Shown here: positions 44,688 through 54,283 of the stretch, in pieces
Position numbering within the stretch: the first letter of the stretch is position 1
Layout of the letters: each line of letters begins with the position of its first letter
NCBI RefSeq assembly: GCF_900108855.1
Contig: NZ_FNXY01000004.1
Coordinates: 62,001-126,000, forward strand
Direction: 5' to 3'
Length of the DNA stretch: 64,000 nt
Source: Dyadobacter koreensis
GTDB lineage: Bacteria > Bacteroidota > Bacteroidia > Cytophagales > Spirosomataceae
Notes under the pieces: generated by a model
What the model was told of the DNA's origin: nothing
What the model saw: only the letters and a program-made list of their open reading frames with translations
The model's database searches: none
Program-made: the position numbers and the translations under genes

Positions 44688-45476
44688 TTAATTCAGGTTT
44701 AAACCCACAGCGGCACCGAGATAGGGTTTTCCCTGGTAATACCAGTACTCCTTGTTATCATCCAAAAGATGATCAATACCCCCAATCAGGCCGAACGTGA
44801 ATTTACCTACGCCAAAAAGCACCGCTATCCCTTTGGTCCAAACCATACCGTCATATTCTATTGAAATATTATTGTTGGTATTGTAAGGGTTCATCGCAGT
44901 TGTACCGAAACCGGTGATAATACCAGCTGAAAATCCATAATGAATAATTTTTTGACTGACATGGCCGATCGGATTTTTAGTGTAACTGACGCCATATGTG
45001 TCATTTCTATAACCAAGATAAACGGCTCCATTCAGATTATTGCTCAGCTGCCTCGGAAATGAGCTGGTTGAAGGTCTGAATTTTAGCGGAATTGTCACAA
45101 AATCGATGTCGAAACTGTTTTGCCAGTACTTATTTTCTCCGATTGTTTTCAGCGAGTTCTTCGATGGAGTTTTGCTTTTTGGCATAACCGAGGTATCAAC
45201 AGAAAGTTTTTTTACTCCTTTGTTTATTGCATACACAATGATCGAATCGTGATCGTTTTCAATGTAAACGTGCTGTTTTTCTCCCTGAAGTTTCGACTTA
45301 TATACGCCGTCTTCAAATTTGTACTTCGGGCTGTTATTTAAACTTTTGCAGCCGTGAAGGGATAAAAAGAGTAAACAAAGAATAAGTTGAACACAATAGT
45401 TTAATATTTGATTTGGTAAATTTTGACGAATTATTTTGATCGGAAAAGGTTCAGTCTCCGGTATAAGTTTGGTCAT
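44688..45476 (-). CDS. Lipoprotein of unknown function
   Basis: 262 residues. The lipobox LHGC lies at about 40-43, after an unusually long pre-sequence; no internal Met allows a shorter start. Two Gly-rich hydrophobic stretches (GFSAGIITGFG near 178, GIAVLFGVGKFTFGLIGGIDHLL near 215-240) suggest a beta-rich membrane-associated protein. No family recognised. It is a single gene, upstream of the LysE gene by 120 bases on the same strand. Confidence 0.7.
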   Translation of the reverse strand: MTKLIPETEPFPIKIIRQNLPNQILNYCVQLILCLLFLSLHGCKSLNNSPKYKFEDGVYKSKLQGEKQHVYIENDHDSIIVYAINKGVKKLSVDTSVMPKSKTPSKNSLKTIGENKYWQNSFDIDFVTIPLKFRPSTSSFPRQLSNNLNGAVYLGYRNDTYGVSYTKNPIGHVSQKIIHYGFSAGIITGFGTTAMNPYNTNNNISIEYDGMVWTKGIAVLFGVGKFTFGLIGGIDHLLDDNKEYWYYQGKPYLGAAVGLNLN

Positions 45477-45944
45477 TTAAAGACGTTGGTTGAGGTGAAA
45501 AGTCCAGGTTTTTTCTTTTTTAAGAACAGTATAAAAATTGTGCTACGAATTGCTTGACATCGTTGATTTTGGACAGCCGTATATTCTGTACAGAACTTCT
45601 TACTTTGTGAATATATGTTGCAAACCCGATTTCTGTGGCTTGAAACAGATTGTGGCACAGCCAGGTTCTCAGGGTTTGTAAATGGAAAAGAATGCTGCGA
45701 ACTGCGAAAAGTTTTCGAAATATCTTATTGACTTCTTATCAATCCTAATAGTCAGCGTCTTAGCAAATTTACTTTCAATACTTTTTTTATGTATAGTTAA
45801 TATAATATATAAAGTTTTTATAAAAAGTATAATTATTTATAAATGTCAGATATTTTTAAAAAGATAGATACTTTTAGTGGGTTTTGCGATGTTTATCAAT
45901 TTGTGTATTTGACCAGTGAAGAAGATTATCTCAATAATAGACTA
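45477..45944. other. AT-rich gene-free region
   Basis: About 470 bases of AT-rich sequence. A 61-codon hydrophobic frame at 45682-45867 exists but has low-complexity composition and no support. No hairpin terminator is seen. Confidence 0.3.
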
Positions 45945-46850
45945 CTACCTCAAAGAATCAATAACCGTCGCATCTATCCAGAAAATATTCCCGTCACGAC
46001 TAAAAAATAGATACTTCCCATCTTTTGAAACAAACGGACAAAACTCATAACGTTCTGAATTTATTCTTTTGCCCATATTTTTAGATGACTGCCAGTTACC
46101 ATTTTTGTCTTTGAAACTTATGAATAAATCTCCTTTCCCCATACCGTCCGGCCTTTCTGCGCAGACGATCAGGTAGCTTTCATCGGGTGCAACAAACACG
46201 TCTGCTTCATAATATTCAGTGTTTATGGCTGCACTAACTTTTTGAGAAGGAGTGAAGTTATTGTCGACTAATTTGGAATAACGAATGTCAAAATTGTTGT
46301 CGTCTGCTTGCCCGGTGTCGCCGTTGTTAGAAAAATACATGGTTCCCTCATCAGTAAAAGACATATAGTATTCGTTCTTTATGGTGTTGATTTCTTTTCC
46401 AGCATTTTTGGGCTCTGACCAACCGTCTTTTGTCCTTTCGATATACCAGATGTCGAAGTCTTTTACATCTCCCTGTCCGTCAATAGGACGGTCAGATATA
46501 AAAAATAATTTTTTCTGGTCTGGTGATAAAAACGGATCGTTGTATTCATATTTTTCGCTAGCTAAAATGATAACCGGTGAGCGCCAATGACCATTTTTGA
46601 GTTCATGCATTAAAATCTGTGGCTTTTTATTTACGATAGCCGAATAGTAAAATTCTCCGCCTTTTCGCGAGAATACAGAGCCGTATTCATATCTGTCTTT
46701 TAAGGATATTATTCCAGGAGCAAACACTTCGGCAACTAACCCAGGTGGTTTTTGTCCGAAGTAAAGAGTGGTATCTGATAAATCAGCCTGACTTTTTACT
46801 TTGCAAAAAGGAAAAAGGGATAATAAAAAAATTGAGAGGAATCTGGTCAT
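45945..46850 (-). CDS. PD40/WD40-like beta-propeller protein, secreted
   Basis: 301 residues with a signal peptide (about 1-20). The body has PD40-type blades: PFLSPDQKKLFFISDRP near 106-122, DFDIWYIERTKDGWSEPKNAG near 130-150, and FCPFVSKDGKYLFFSRDGNIFW near 268-290. Such propellers occur in periplasmic binding or scaffold proteins (TolB-like) and in OmpA-linked proteins. No enzymatic residue can be assigned. It stands alone. Confidence 0.85.
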   Translation of the reverse strand: MTRFLSIFLLSLFPFCKVKSQADLSDTTLYFGQKPPGLVAEVFAPGIISLKDRYEYGSVFSRKGGEFYYSAIVNKKPQILMHELKNGHWRSPVIILASEKYEYNDPFLSPDQKKLFFISDRPIDGQGDVKDFDIWYIERTKDGWSEPKNAGKEINTIKNEYYMSFTDEGTMYFSNNGDTGQADDNNFDIRYSKLVDNNFTPSQKVSAAINTEYYEADVFVAPDESYLIVCAERPDGMGKGDLFISFKDKNGNWQSSKNMGKRINSERYEFCPFVSKDGKYLFFSRDGNIFWIDATVIDSLR

Positions 46851-47306
46851 AAGTACTGATTGTTTAGTTTAGTATTGGAATGAGATTGAGAAATGATCTG
46901 AGAAAGAGTTTGCCACGCAATAAGGCCGCATTGTAACCTCGAAAACCAGGTAAAATGAACAATATCATGTTCAGTTACTAACCGGACGTGCGTTCTAGAA
47001 TGTAGCTATTCTCAAAATTACAAAGGTTAGGTTAAAATCTTTCGGGTATAGTTTTTTACAAAAGACATAAAAACCAGCCATTTGCGGAAATGGTAGATCG
47101 AAAAACCAAAACAGGACCGACGACAGCAGAAGAATGTACTTGCGGGGTTACTTTTGCGTAGCCTGGTGCAAGATGTTTTTGTGTTAGAGAGAAAGTAATT
47201 TCCGACGCCACTTAAACATAGGGCAAATTCGGATTATAGCTTTTCAGGATTTAAATCAATGTAGTCTTTGGAAAGTTTCGTGAACTTAAAATCAATAAAC
47301 AGAGCT
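46851..47306. other. intergenic region without a recognisable gene
   Basis: About 450 bases. One short hairpin CCATTT-GCGG-AAATGG (47078-47093) is present without a T-run. No other structure seen. Confidence 0.3.
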
Positions 47307-47534
47307 ATGGGAACAATGAGCATGCCTTCCAATTTATCCGCCGTTTTGTTTACCGACAAAAACGGCATAACCAGAGAAGGTGTATACAAAAAAGGTCTGA
47401 ACGCTTTTGTTGAGGCACTAGGGGATGAAGGGCCGGAAGATCCGGGAAATCTATACCCGGAAGATGATATTACAACATGGGAATATCTTGATCAAAGGAG
47501 AAGTCCGGATGCAGACTTTATGGTTATTTTGTAA
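47307..47534 (+). CDS. Small acidic protein of unknown function
   Basis: 75 residues from the ATG at 47307 (MGTMSMPSN); an upstream TTG at 47268 is less likely. No signal, membrane segment or known motif. The C-terminal half is acidic (EALGDEGPEDPGNLYPEDDITTWEYL). It is followed by a strong terminator 20 bases after the stop, which favours a real gene. Function unknown. Confidence 0.55.
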   Translation: MGTMSMPSNLSAVLFTDKNGITREGVYKKGLNAFVEALGDEGPEDPGNLYPEDDITTWEYLDQRRSPDADFMVIL

Positions 47535-47554
47535 AAAGGTCAGGAAGTTTTTTT

Positions 47555-47590
47555 ACCAAAAAAGCGGGTTTTAACGCCCGCTTTTTGGTA
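47555..47590. terminator. bidirectional terminator
   Basis: ACCAAAAAAGCGGG (47555-47568) pairs with CCCGCTTTTTGGT (47577-47589) around TTTTAACG. It serves the plus-strand small protein and possibly the minus-strand 45-codon frame. Confidence 0.85.
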
Positions 47591-47614
47591 AACATAATAA
47601 GATCAAGATACTGA

Positions 47615-47752
47615 TTAGAAATCTTCATTCAAATTTCCATGTTGTAAATATTTCTTAAAAGAGGTTTCTTCCATAGCTAATAAAAAGGAAATCAAATTGC
47701 GGTTACAACTCTGATCAGCAAAGTAAGTAATTCTGGATTTAGTTTTACTCAT
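47615..47752 (-). CDS. Possible 45-residue small protein
   Basis: An ATG at 47752 opens 45 codons (beginning MSKTKSRITYFADQS, ending NEDF) and stops 25 bases before a terminator read on this strand. The leader is A/T-rich. No motif is known and no promoter box is clear, so this is tentative. The rest of 47753-48066 shows nothing. Confidence 0.35.
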   Translation of the reverse strand: MSKTKSRITYFADQSCNRNLISFLLAMEETSFKKYLQHGNLNEDF

Positions 47753-48066
47753 TAAAGTTGTAATAAATAAAATATTAGTTACAAAAATTCCTGACTACCG
47801 GACATGATGGTTTTTATTATCATTTTATAGCGGAGTGGTATGATCCGGATTGATGAATTGATGATCTGTATAATTTTTTTCGGGCCGAATTTCAAAGTGC
47901 GATGGAATTCCATAAGCTAGGGGACGGGACGGGATCGGTAAAGTAGGGATATGCCGATTTTTGAACCGGATCTTCTGGATTTATAAGAATGGCTGACCAA
48001 TTTTTAATAAGTAGTTAACCACGATCAATTGTAACAAAAATATAGTTAAACAGAATCGCATTTTAC

Positions 48067-48462
48067 ATGGCAAAGGCAATAGGAATAATAGAAACAAAAA
48101 ATGCGGCACCTGCGGGAGGGCACTATGTTCAGGCGACAACTTACAATGGGTTGATTTACATTTCTGGGCAGCTTCCTGTCAAAACCGACCGGAGCCACAC
48201 TTTTTCTGAGAGCTTCGAGGTTCAGGCAAGACAAGCTTTGAATAATCTGATAGAAATTCTGAAAGCAGCTGGAAGTGAGCCAGCGCAGCTTTTAAAAGTT
48301 ACGGTGTATCTGGTTGACGTCGAAAACTGGCCTACGTTTAACCAGATCTATGCGGAAGTTTTAGGAGCCGCAAAACCCGCCCGATCTATCGTTCCGGTCC
48401 CTGAACTACACTACGGGTATTCGATTGAAATTGATGCAATAGCAGTGATTCCGGAAATTTGA
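48067..48462 (+). CDS. RidA-family protein
   Basis: 131 residues, the normal size. The start IIETKNAAPAGGHYVQATTYNGLIYISGQLP, the QARQALNNLIEILKAAG helix, KVTVYLVDVENWPTFNQIYAEVLG, and the Arg in PARSIVPVPEL (about 106) follow the RidA/YjgF pattern. RidA deaminates reactive enamine/imine intermediates in amino-acid metabolism. The segment after the Arg (HYGYSIEIDAIAVI) keeps the acidic residue typical of the active group. It stands alone. Confidence 0.92.
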   Translation: MAKAIGIIETKNAAPAGGHYVQATTYNGLIYISGQLPVKTDRSHTFSESFEVQARQALNNLIEILKAAGSEPAQLLKVTVYLVDVENWPTFNQIYAEVLGAAKPARSIVPVPELHYGYSIEIDAIAVIPEI

Positions 48463-48518
48463 TGTAACGTTAAGTACATTTATAAACAATACACAGCCGT
48501 TTTCATCCTCTGTTACTT

Positions 48519-51230
48519 CTAGAACGCTACTTCCCTGAGAATTTTGACTAGGTCGATTCCCTTTTCTAGAACGGGTTTGAAAAGATCTCCTTCCTTTTCG
48601 ATTCTTTTTATGGCGTTGAAAATTGTGAAGTCTTTAAGTTGTAACCCTTTTTTTACTTCGTCCCAGTGAAGCGGCATGGAAACCGTGGCGCCTGGTTTCG
48701 GTCTTACCGAGTAAGGCGCAGCCAGAGTTGCCTTTGGGCGGTTTTGTAAGTAATCGATATATAGCTTGCCCTTTCTGTTTTTGGTCATCCGTTCAATGCT
48801 TGTGAAATCGGATAATCTTTCCTGCGCTTGCGAAGCAATCCATTTGGCAAATAACTGACATTGATCATAACTGTATTTTGCTTCAAGAGGAACATAGATA
48901 TGAATACCTGTCGATCCCGACGTTTTACAATAACCAGGAATATCCGATTCGTCAAGAATTTCTTTTATCGTTTTAGCAGTCAGGATTACCTGTTCAAAAG
49001 TATTGGAAGTATCCGGATCGAGGTCCAAAATACACCAGTCGGGGTTTTCGTCTGATTCGGTTTTGCTGTTCCATGGATTCATTTCGATACAGCCAAGATT
49101 TGCCATATAAAGCAGACTGGCTTCGTCGGTAGCGACCATATAATTCTTATTCTCCTCCTTTTCAGTGCTGTATGGAAAGGTCTCGGTCCAGTCTGGCGAC
49201 TTACCGGTTACGTCTTTTTGATAGAAACTTTTTCCTTCTATTCCGTTCGGAAACCGGTTGAGAGACATGGGCCGATTTTTTAGATAGGGCATTATATATG
49301 GGGCAACCTGGTAGTAGTAATTAATCAGATCACGTTTTGTAACATCGTCTTTCGGCCAGAATACCTTTCCAAGATTTGTAAACTTTAACTCATTTCCATT
49401 GATTTTCCGGACCTGAGTCTCTTCCTTTGGGTTCAGGAGGGTTTTGCGCGACGATTTGCCAGGCTTTTTTATAATCTCTTCATTTTTAGTCTCAGGTTGC
49501 TTTTTTCCTATAACTGCTGAGACTTTCTTCTTGGCTTCGAGCGTGACATCCTTTGCATTTTTATCTTCGCGTAAGCCTTCAAAAGAAGGGTGCCTGAAAA
49601 CGCCGTCGCTGGTGACTTCCGTAAAACTTACTTCACAAACAATCGACGGTTCCAGCCATGTAGCTTTTGCTTTTGGAGGATTTGGGCGAAATCTGGAAGG
49701 TTTATTATAATCCGGAAGTTCAGTAAACGGACTTTCTTTTATTATCAGAGGCTTGAAAAGATCTAGCATTTCCCGCTGCTGCTGATCTTTAAAACCCGTG
49801 CCAACTTTTCCAACATATACGAAGTTGTCATCGTCGTAAACACCAAGCAACAGCGAGCTGAATAATTTGGAAGAACCCTCATTTAGAGTGTATCCGGCGA
49901 TTACTACTTCCTGGCGTTTGTTTATTTTAATTTTCAGCCAGTCCTTTGACCTGCTTCCCGGATAATAGAGGCTATCTGAACGCTTGGCAATAATTCCTTC
50001 CAGCCCCAATTCTTTGGCAGCGTCAAAAAATTCGGATCCGTTGGCCTTTACGCTATACCCACTTTTGATAATGCCATCTTTTGGCATTATACTTTGAAGC
50101 ACAGTTTTTCTTTCAGTTAGTGGAAATTCAGTCAGATCTTTTCCCTCCAGCCAGAGTATGTCAAAAACATAATATTGCAACTCTCCATCCGCTTCGCTTC
50201 GCCAGTTTTGTAGGGAACCGAAATCGGATATACCTTTATCATTGACCACCACAATTTCTCCGTCGACTATCGCATTCACTTTCCATTCTGAAACCGCTTT
50301 GTAGACAGGATAAAATTTGTCGTTAAATGATTTACTGTTTCGTGATTTTAATTCAGCCTTGCCCTTGTCCATAAAAGCGACTGCCCGGTACCCGTCCCAT
50401 TTAATCTCATATTCCCAGCCCGGATCGTCGAAGGTCTTATCCACCAAGGTTGCCAGCATTGGTTGAATATCGGTATTGAACCGATGTTTTGAAGCTGTTT
50501 TCAAAATTGCAGCGGCCGTTCTTTTATCTTTTTCAGGACCTTCTTCTTCTTCGAGCTGCCTCTTTATCTGTTTTTTTGCCTCGTTTTTATTTACCGTCTT
50601 TTTATCTTTTATGGTGCTTCCCGGTGCTATGATTTTTTGGTCATAAACCTTTTCGGGAGCTGCTTTTACTGCATCCAGCGTCTGGTCCGATACGACAGAT
50701 TTGTCTTTTTTTGTAATATCGTTTTTCGAAATGAACTCGTCCTTGTGTTTTATTAATAACCAGGCGTTATCTTCCATGCCCTTCGTTTTGACCAACGCAA
50801 ATTCTCCTTGAAGTTTCTCACCATTCAGCTTGAATTTCAATGATCCGGACTTTAATTGTTTCAATAACAATTTTTCCTGCGCCTTCTTTCCTTTTGCTTT
50901 TTCAAGAGGTTCGTACGTGCCTTGGTCCCAAACGATCATGGTCCCGGCTCCATAGTTTCCCTTCGGGATAACTCCTTCAAAGTTTTTATAATCATACGGA
51001 TGGTCTTCCACCATCATCGCAAGCCTTTTGACAGACGGATCGGTAGAAGGGCCTTTCGGAACTGCCCAGCTTTTCAAAACCCCATCCATTTCAAGTCTGA
51101 AATCATAATGGAGCCTGGACGCATGGTGTTTTTGGATTACAAAAATTAATCTGTTGCCCTCAGGTTTTCCTGATTCTGGTTCCGGAGTTTCTTTGAAAGA
51201 TCGTTTCTTTTTATATTCTACAAGACCCAT
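48519..51230 (-). CDS. ligD: Multifunctional ATP-dependent DNA ligase LigD
   Basis: 903 residues from the ATG at 51230. Domain order: 3'-phosphoesterase (about 25-150; FVIQKHHASRLHYDFRLE), a Lys/Glu-rich linker, ATP-dependent ligase (about 255-560; YEIKWDGYRAV with the adenylated Lys, EGIIAKR), then primase/polymerase (about 620-900; DLINYYYQVAPYI, DWCILDLDPD, KTSGSTGIHIYVPL). This PE-Lig-Pol order differs from Mycobacterium and occurs in Bacteroidota. LigD performs non-homologous end joining with Ku; no ku gene is in the window. Confidence 0.96.
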   Translation of the reverse strand: MGLVEYKKKRSFKETPEPESGKPEGNRLIFVIQKHHASRLHYDFRLEMDGVLKSWAVPKGPSTDPSVKRLAMMVEDHPYDYKNFEGVIPKGNYGAGTMIVWDQGTYEPLEKAKGKKAQEKLLLKQLKSGSLKFKLNGEKLQGEFALVKTKGMEDNAWLLIKHKDEFISKNDITKKDKSVVSDQTLDAVKAAPEKVYDQKIIAPGSTIKDKKTVNKNEAKKQIKRQLEEEEGPEKDKRTAAAILKTASKHRFNTDIQPMLATLVDKTFDDPGWEYEIKWDGYRAVAFMDKGKAELKSRNSKSFNDKFYPVYKAVSEWKVNAIVDGEIVVVNDKGISDFGSLQNWRSEADGELQYYVFDILWLEGKDLTEFPLTERKTVLQSIMPKDGIIKSGYSVKANGSEFFDAAKELGLEGIIAKRSDSLYYPGSRSKDWLKIKINKRQEVVIAGYTLNEGSSKLFSSLLLGVYDDDNFVYVGKVGTGFKDQQQREMLDLFKPLIIKESPFTELPDYNKPSRFRPNPPKAKATWLEPSIVCEVSFTEVTSDGVFRHPSFEGLREDKNAKDVTLEAKKKVSAVIGKKQPETKNEEIIKKPGKSSRKTLLNPKEETQVRKINGNELKFTNLGKVFWPKDDVTKRDLINYYYQVAPYIMPYLKNRPMSLNRFPNGIEGKSFYQKDVTGKSPDWTETFPYSTEKEENKNYMVATDEASLLYMANLGCIEMNPWNSKTESDENPDWCILDLDPDTSNTFEQVILTAKTIKEILDESDIPGYCKTSGSTGIHIYVPLEAKYSYDQCQLFAKWIASQAQERLSDFTSIERMTKNRKGKLYIDYLQNRPKATLAAPYSVRPKPGATVSMPLHWDEVKKGLQLKDFTIFNAIKRIEKEGDLFKPVLEKGIDLVKILREVAF

Positions 51231-51300
51231 AACCAAGCGATTTGATGTTGGAACTAAATTAAAAAAAATCTTCTACCAGATTATTAACAACCGGTTGTCG

Positions 51301-53472
51301 TTATTTCGGACATATTAAAACCAGAACAGACCTGTCCTGGACCTGTACGCTGGCACCGGGATCAAATCTTTCTTCGTCCTGCCCGACAAAGCCATTACTG
51401 GTATCAACGACTTTAAACCAGCCTTTGTCACAATTATCTTTGGGCAGGAGATATTCCAGGGGCTGATCATGAGCGTTGAAAATGATGTAAAAACTATCGT
51501 CCTTAATTCTTTTTCCATTGTAGTCGACGCATCTTATGCCCTGACCGTTAAGGTACACACCCAAAGATTTTGCGTAATCATGTGCCCAGTTTTCTTCTGA
51601 CATTTCATCGCCCTCCGGTAAAAACCACATCAGATCATCACGGCCTGAGCCTTGAATAGGAATACCCTGAAACCAGCGCCGGCGCCTGAAAGTCGCGTGA
51701 TTTTTGCATATGCTGATGATTCCTTTTGTGAACTCTCTGAACTTGTGATCAGCATTTTCCCAGTCTAGCCAAGAAATTTCATTGTCCTGGCAATAGGCAT
51801 TGTTATTGCCTCCCTGCGTCCGTCCAAATTCATCGCCCGCTACAAGCATCGGGACCCCCTGGGACAAAAATAAAGTCGTTATAAAGTTTCGTTTCTGCTT
51901 ATTTCGCAGTGCGATGATATCCTGATTATCTGTGATTCCTTCTTCGCCGCAGTTCCAGGAGTTATTTTCATTTTCTCCGTCGGCGTTATTCTCACCATTT
52001 GCTTCATTATGTTTGTTATTATACGAAACAAGATCGTGGAGCGTGAAGCCGTCGTGAGCTGTTATAAAATTGATACTGGCAGTTGGGCGGCGGTAGCCAC
52101 CTTTGTATAAGTCTGGGCTCCCCGTAAAACGCAAGGCAAATTCAGCCAGCTTACTCTCCGCACCGCGCCAGTAATCACGGATACAATCTCTGTATTTGTC
52201 ATTCCATTCAGCCCAGCCGGGAGGAAATTTGCCCACCAGATAACCTTCTTCCCCAATATCCCAAGGTTCAGCAATCAGTTTTACCTGAGAAATGATCGGA
52301 TCCTGGTGAATGATCGTAAAAAATGAGCTCAGGACATCGGTATCGTGATGCGTCCTGGCCAGCGTAGAGGCAAGGTCAAACCTGAAACCATCGATATGCA
52401 TTTCGGTGATCCAATACCTGAGACTGTCCATGATCAGGCCAAGTACAAAAGGCAATCTGACATTTAAGGTATTTCCGGTTCCGGTATAATCCTGGTAATA
52501 ACGTGCGTCTTCGTTTGTTAACCTGTAATAGGATGCGTTGTCGATTCCCTTAAAAGAGAGTGTAGGGCCGAGATGATTTCCTTCGGCAGTATGGTTGTAA
52601 ACGACGTCCAGAAAAACTTCAATTTCAGCTTTATGAAGTTCCTTGACCATATTTTTAAATTCCAGGATTTGCTCGCCCATATAACCAGAGCTGCTGTAAC
52701 GGGAATCCGGCGCGAAGAAATTGAGCGTGTTGTAACCCCAGTAATTGGTAAGCCCTTTTTCGAGTAAATGCCGGTCGGCAATAAAATGGTGAACGGGCAT
52801 CAGTTCAATCGCTGTGATGCCCAGCTCCTTTAAATAATTGATGGTAGCCGGATGAGCGATCGCAGCGTACGTTCCTCTGATTTCTTCAGGTATGTCGGGA
52901 TTTCTTTGCGTAAAACCTTTCACATGAGCCTCATATATGATGGTATCATGATATGGAATTTTGGGTTGCTTATCACCTTCCCAATCAAAATGCTGATCGA
53001 TGGCTATCGATTTGGGCATGTAGGGTGCGCTGTTCGTATCATTGAAAGTAAGGTCACTTTCTTTATCTGCGACATTGTATCCGAAAACTGCATCATCCCA
53101 GTTCAAATCACCTGCGATCGCCTTTGCATAGGGGTCCACCAGAAGTTTGGATGGATTAAAGCGATGTCCGTTCTCAGGTTCGTAGGGACCATAAACCCGG
53201 TATCCATAAAGCTGCCCTGCCTTCAGGCCCGGCACGCATACGTGCCACACGTGATGCGTAACTTCTTCGATTTTAATTTTTATATATTCGTCAACATCGT
53301 CGAGATTTTTAAACAGGCAGAGCTCAACCCGCGTTGCATTCTCTGCAAACAGGGCGAAATTTATGCCACTTTCATCGATTGTTGCCCCGAGAGGAAAAGG
53401 GCTTCCCGGAAATACCTTGATATCTAGATCTTCTGCTGCTCGTACAAGTTCATTCTCTAAATGTTCATTCAT
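51301..53472 (-). CDS. glgX: Glycogen debranching enzyme GlgX
   Basis: 723 residues. N-terminal CBM48 domain (SPFPLGATIDESGINFALFAENATRVEL near 20-47) and a GH13_11 barrel with LDVVYNHTAEGN, GFRFDLASTLAR (nucleophile Asp), KLIAEPWDIGEEGY (acid Glu) and NFITAHDGFTLHDLV (third acid). The C-terminal beta domain ends near 720. It removes alpha-1,6 branches of glycogen remnants. It lies in the left part of an alpha-glucan/trehalose neighbourhood. It is followed by ligD on the same strand. Confidence 0.96.
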   Translation of the reverse strand: MNEHLENELVRAAEDLDIKVFPGSPFPLGATIDESGINFALFAENATRVELCLFKNLDDVDEYIKIKIEEVTHHVWHVCVPGLKAGQLYGYRVYGPYEPENGHRFNPSKLLVDPYAKAIAGDLNWDDAVFGYNVADKESDLTFNDTNSAPYMPKSIAIDQHFDWEGDKQPKIPYHDTIIYEAHVKGFTQRNPDIPEEIRGTYAAIAHPATINYLKELGITAIELMPVHHFIADRHLLEKGLTNYWGYNTLNFFAPDSRYSSSGYMGEQILEFKNMVKELHKAEIEVFLDVVYNHTAEGNHLGPTLSFKGIDNASYYRLTNEDARYYQDYTGTGNTLNVRLPFVLGLIMDSLRYWITEMHIDGFRFDLASTLARTHHDTDVLSSFFTIIHQDPIISQVKLIAEPWDIGEEGYLVGKFPPGWAEWNDKYRDCIRDYWRGAESKLAEFALRFTGSPDLYKGGYRRPTASINFITAHDGFTLHDLVSYNNKHNEANGENNADGENENNSWNCGEEGITDNQDIIALRNKQKRNFITTLFLSQGVPMLVAGDEFGRTQGGNNNAYCQDNEISWLDWENADHKFREFTKGIISICKNHATFRRRRWFQGIPIQGSGRDDLMWFLPEGDEMSEENWAHDYAKSLGVYLNGQGIRCVDYNGKRIKDDSFYIIFNAHDQPLEYLLPKDNCDKGWFKVVDTSNGFVGQDEERFDPGASVQVQDRSVLVLICPK

Positions 53473-53551
53473 GATCAGAGATGGTTAGCCGGTTAAGTTT
53501 GAATTATTCATAAGAAACCTGTGCCCGACGTAAATAGTGATAAAAGTGATA

Positions 53552-54043
53552 TTAAGATACTGGAAATGAGGAAAGTTCGCCCATGACAAGTTTTGCCGCC
53601 AGATCGACAGTTTGAATCATAATTTCTTCTGCATTTCCATTAAATACTTGATGCGAGGAAATGTGGCGGTCCTGAAAACATATGTGAATAAACATGGTTC
53701 CCACAGGTTTTTCCGGTGTTTCGCTGCCTCCCGCAGTCGTTAGTCCGGTAACAGCTACATAAATATCTGCCGTCATTATTTTCTTTAATCCGATCGCAAG
53801 TGCTTTGGTAACCGGAGCGGATTCCGGTGTGTATTTGTCAACCAGATCTTTCGATACGCCCAGCAGATCTTCCTTGACACAGGCGTCGTAACAGGTTATT
53901 CCGCCGATGAGCACCTTGCCCGAATCGGGTACAAGAGAAAATTCGGAACACAGCCGTCCAGCAGTAGCACTTTCGGCAAATGCTATTGTCAGGTTTTGCT
54001 CAGCCATAACCCGGCTGCATGTGATAACAAATTGTGAGGGCAT
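53552..54043 (-). CDS. CinA C-terminal domain protein (nicotinamide-nucleotide amidase type)
   Basis: 163 residues, matching the stand-alone PncC/CinA C-terminal family: TIAFAESATAGRLCSEFSLVPDSGKVLIGGITCYD near 19-53, then VAVTGLTTAGGSETPEKPVGTMFIHI. Active members deamidate nicotinamide mononucleotide. Here the usual GPG of the family is replaced by TGLTTAGG, so activity is less certain. It lies upstream of glgX (79 bases) on the same strand, which may be chance. The stretch 54044-54283 holds no gene. Confidence 0.85.
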   Translation of the reverse strand: MPSQFVITCSRVMAEQNLTIAFAESATAGRLCSEFSLVPDSGKVLIGGITCYDACVKEDLLGVSKDLVDKYTPESAPVTKALAIGLKKIMTADIYVAVTGLTTAGGSETPEKPVGTMFIHICFQDRHISSHQVFNGNAEEIMIQTVDLAAKLVMGELSSFPVS

Positions 54044-54283
54044 AATTTCTCATAGTAAGTGACATGGCATAATGTGCCAAAAAAGTTTGCCATTGGGTAA
54101 TCCGCATTAAAAATATTCCCAGTTTTTAGTGGTATGGATTTTGTTTGGGCAAGCGTTGATTTTTGTTCAATTGTAAGCATGCAGTGGCTGAAGCATATTC
54201 TGTCCGACATATTTACAAATTGAGTAGAAGAAATTGTAAAATAACCCAGGCTTTATGCAGATCCGTTTTATCGGATTTTTAAA

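Noticed and set aside
45682-45867. 61-codon hydrophobic frame
   Set aside because: AT-rich low-complexity sequence gives artificial Ile/Leu-rich frames; no promoter or homologous pattern.
53989-54210. 73-codon frame overlapping the CinA-like gene
   Set aside because: Shadow of the CinA gene start in another frame; composition not protein-like.
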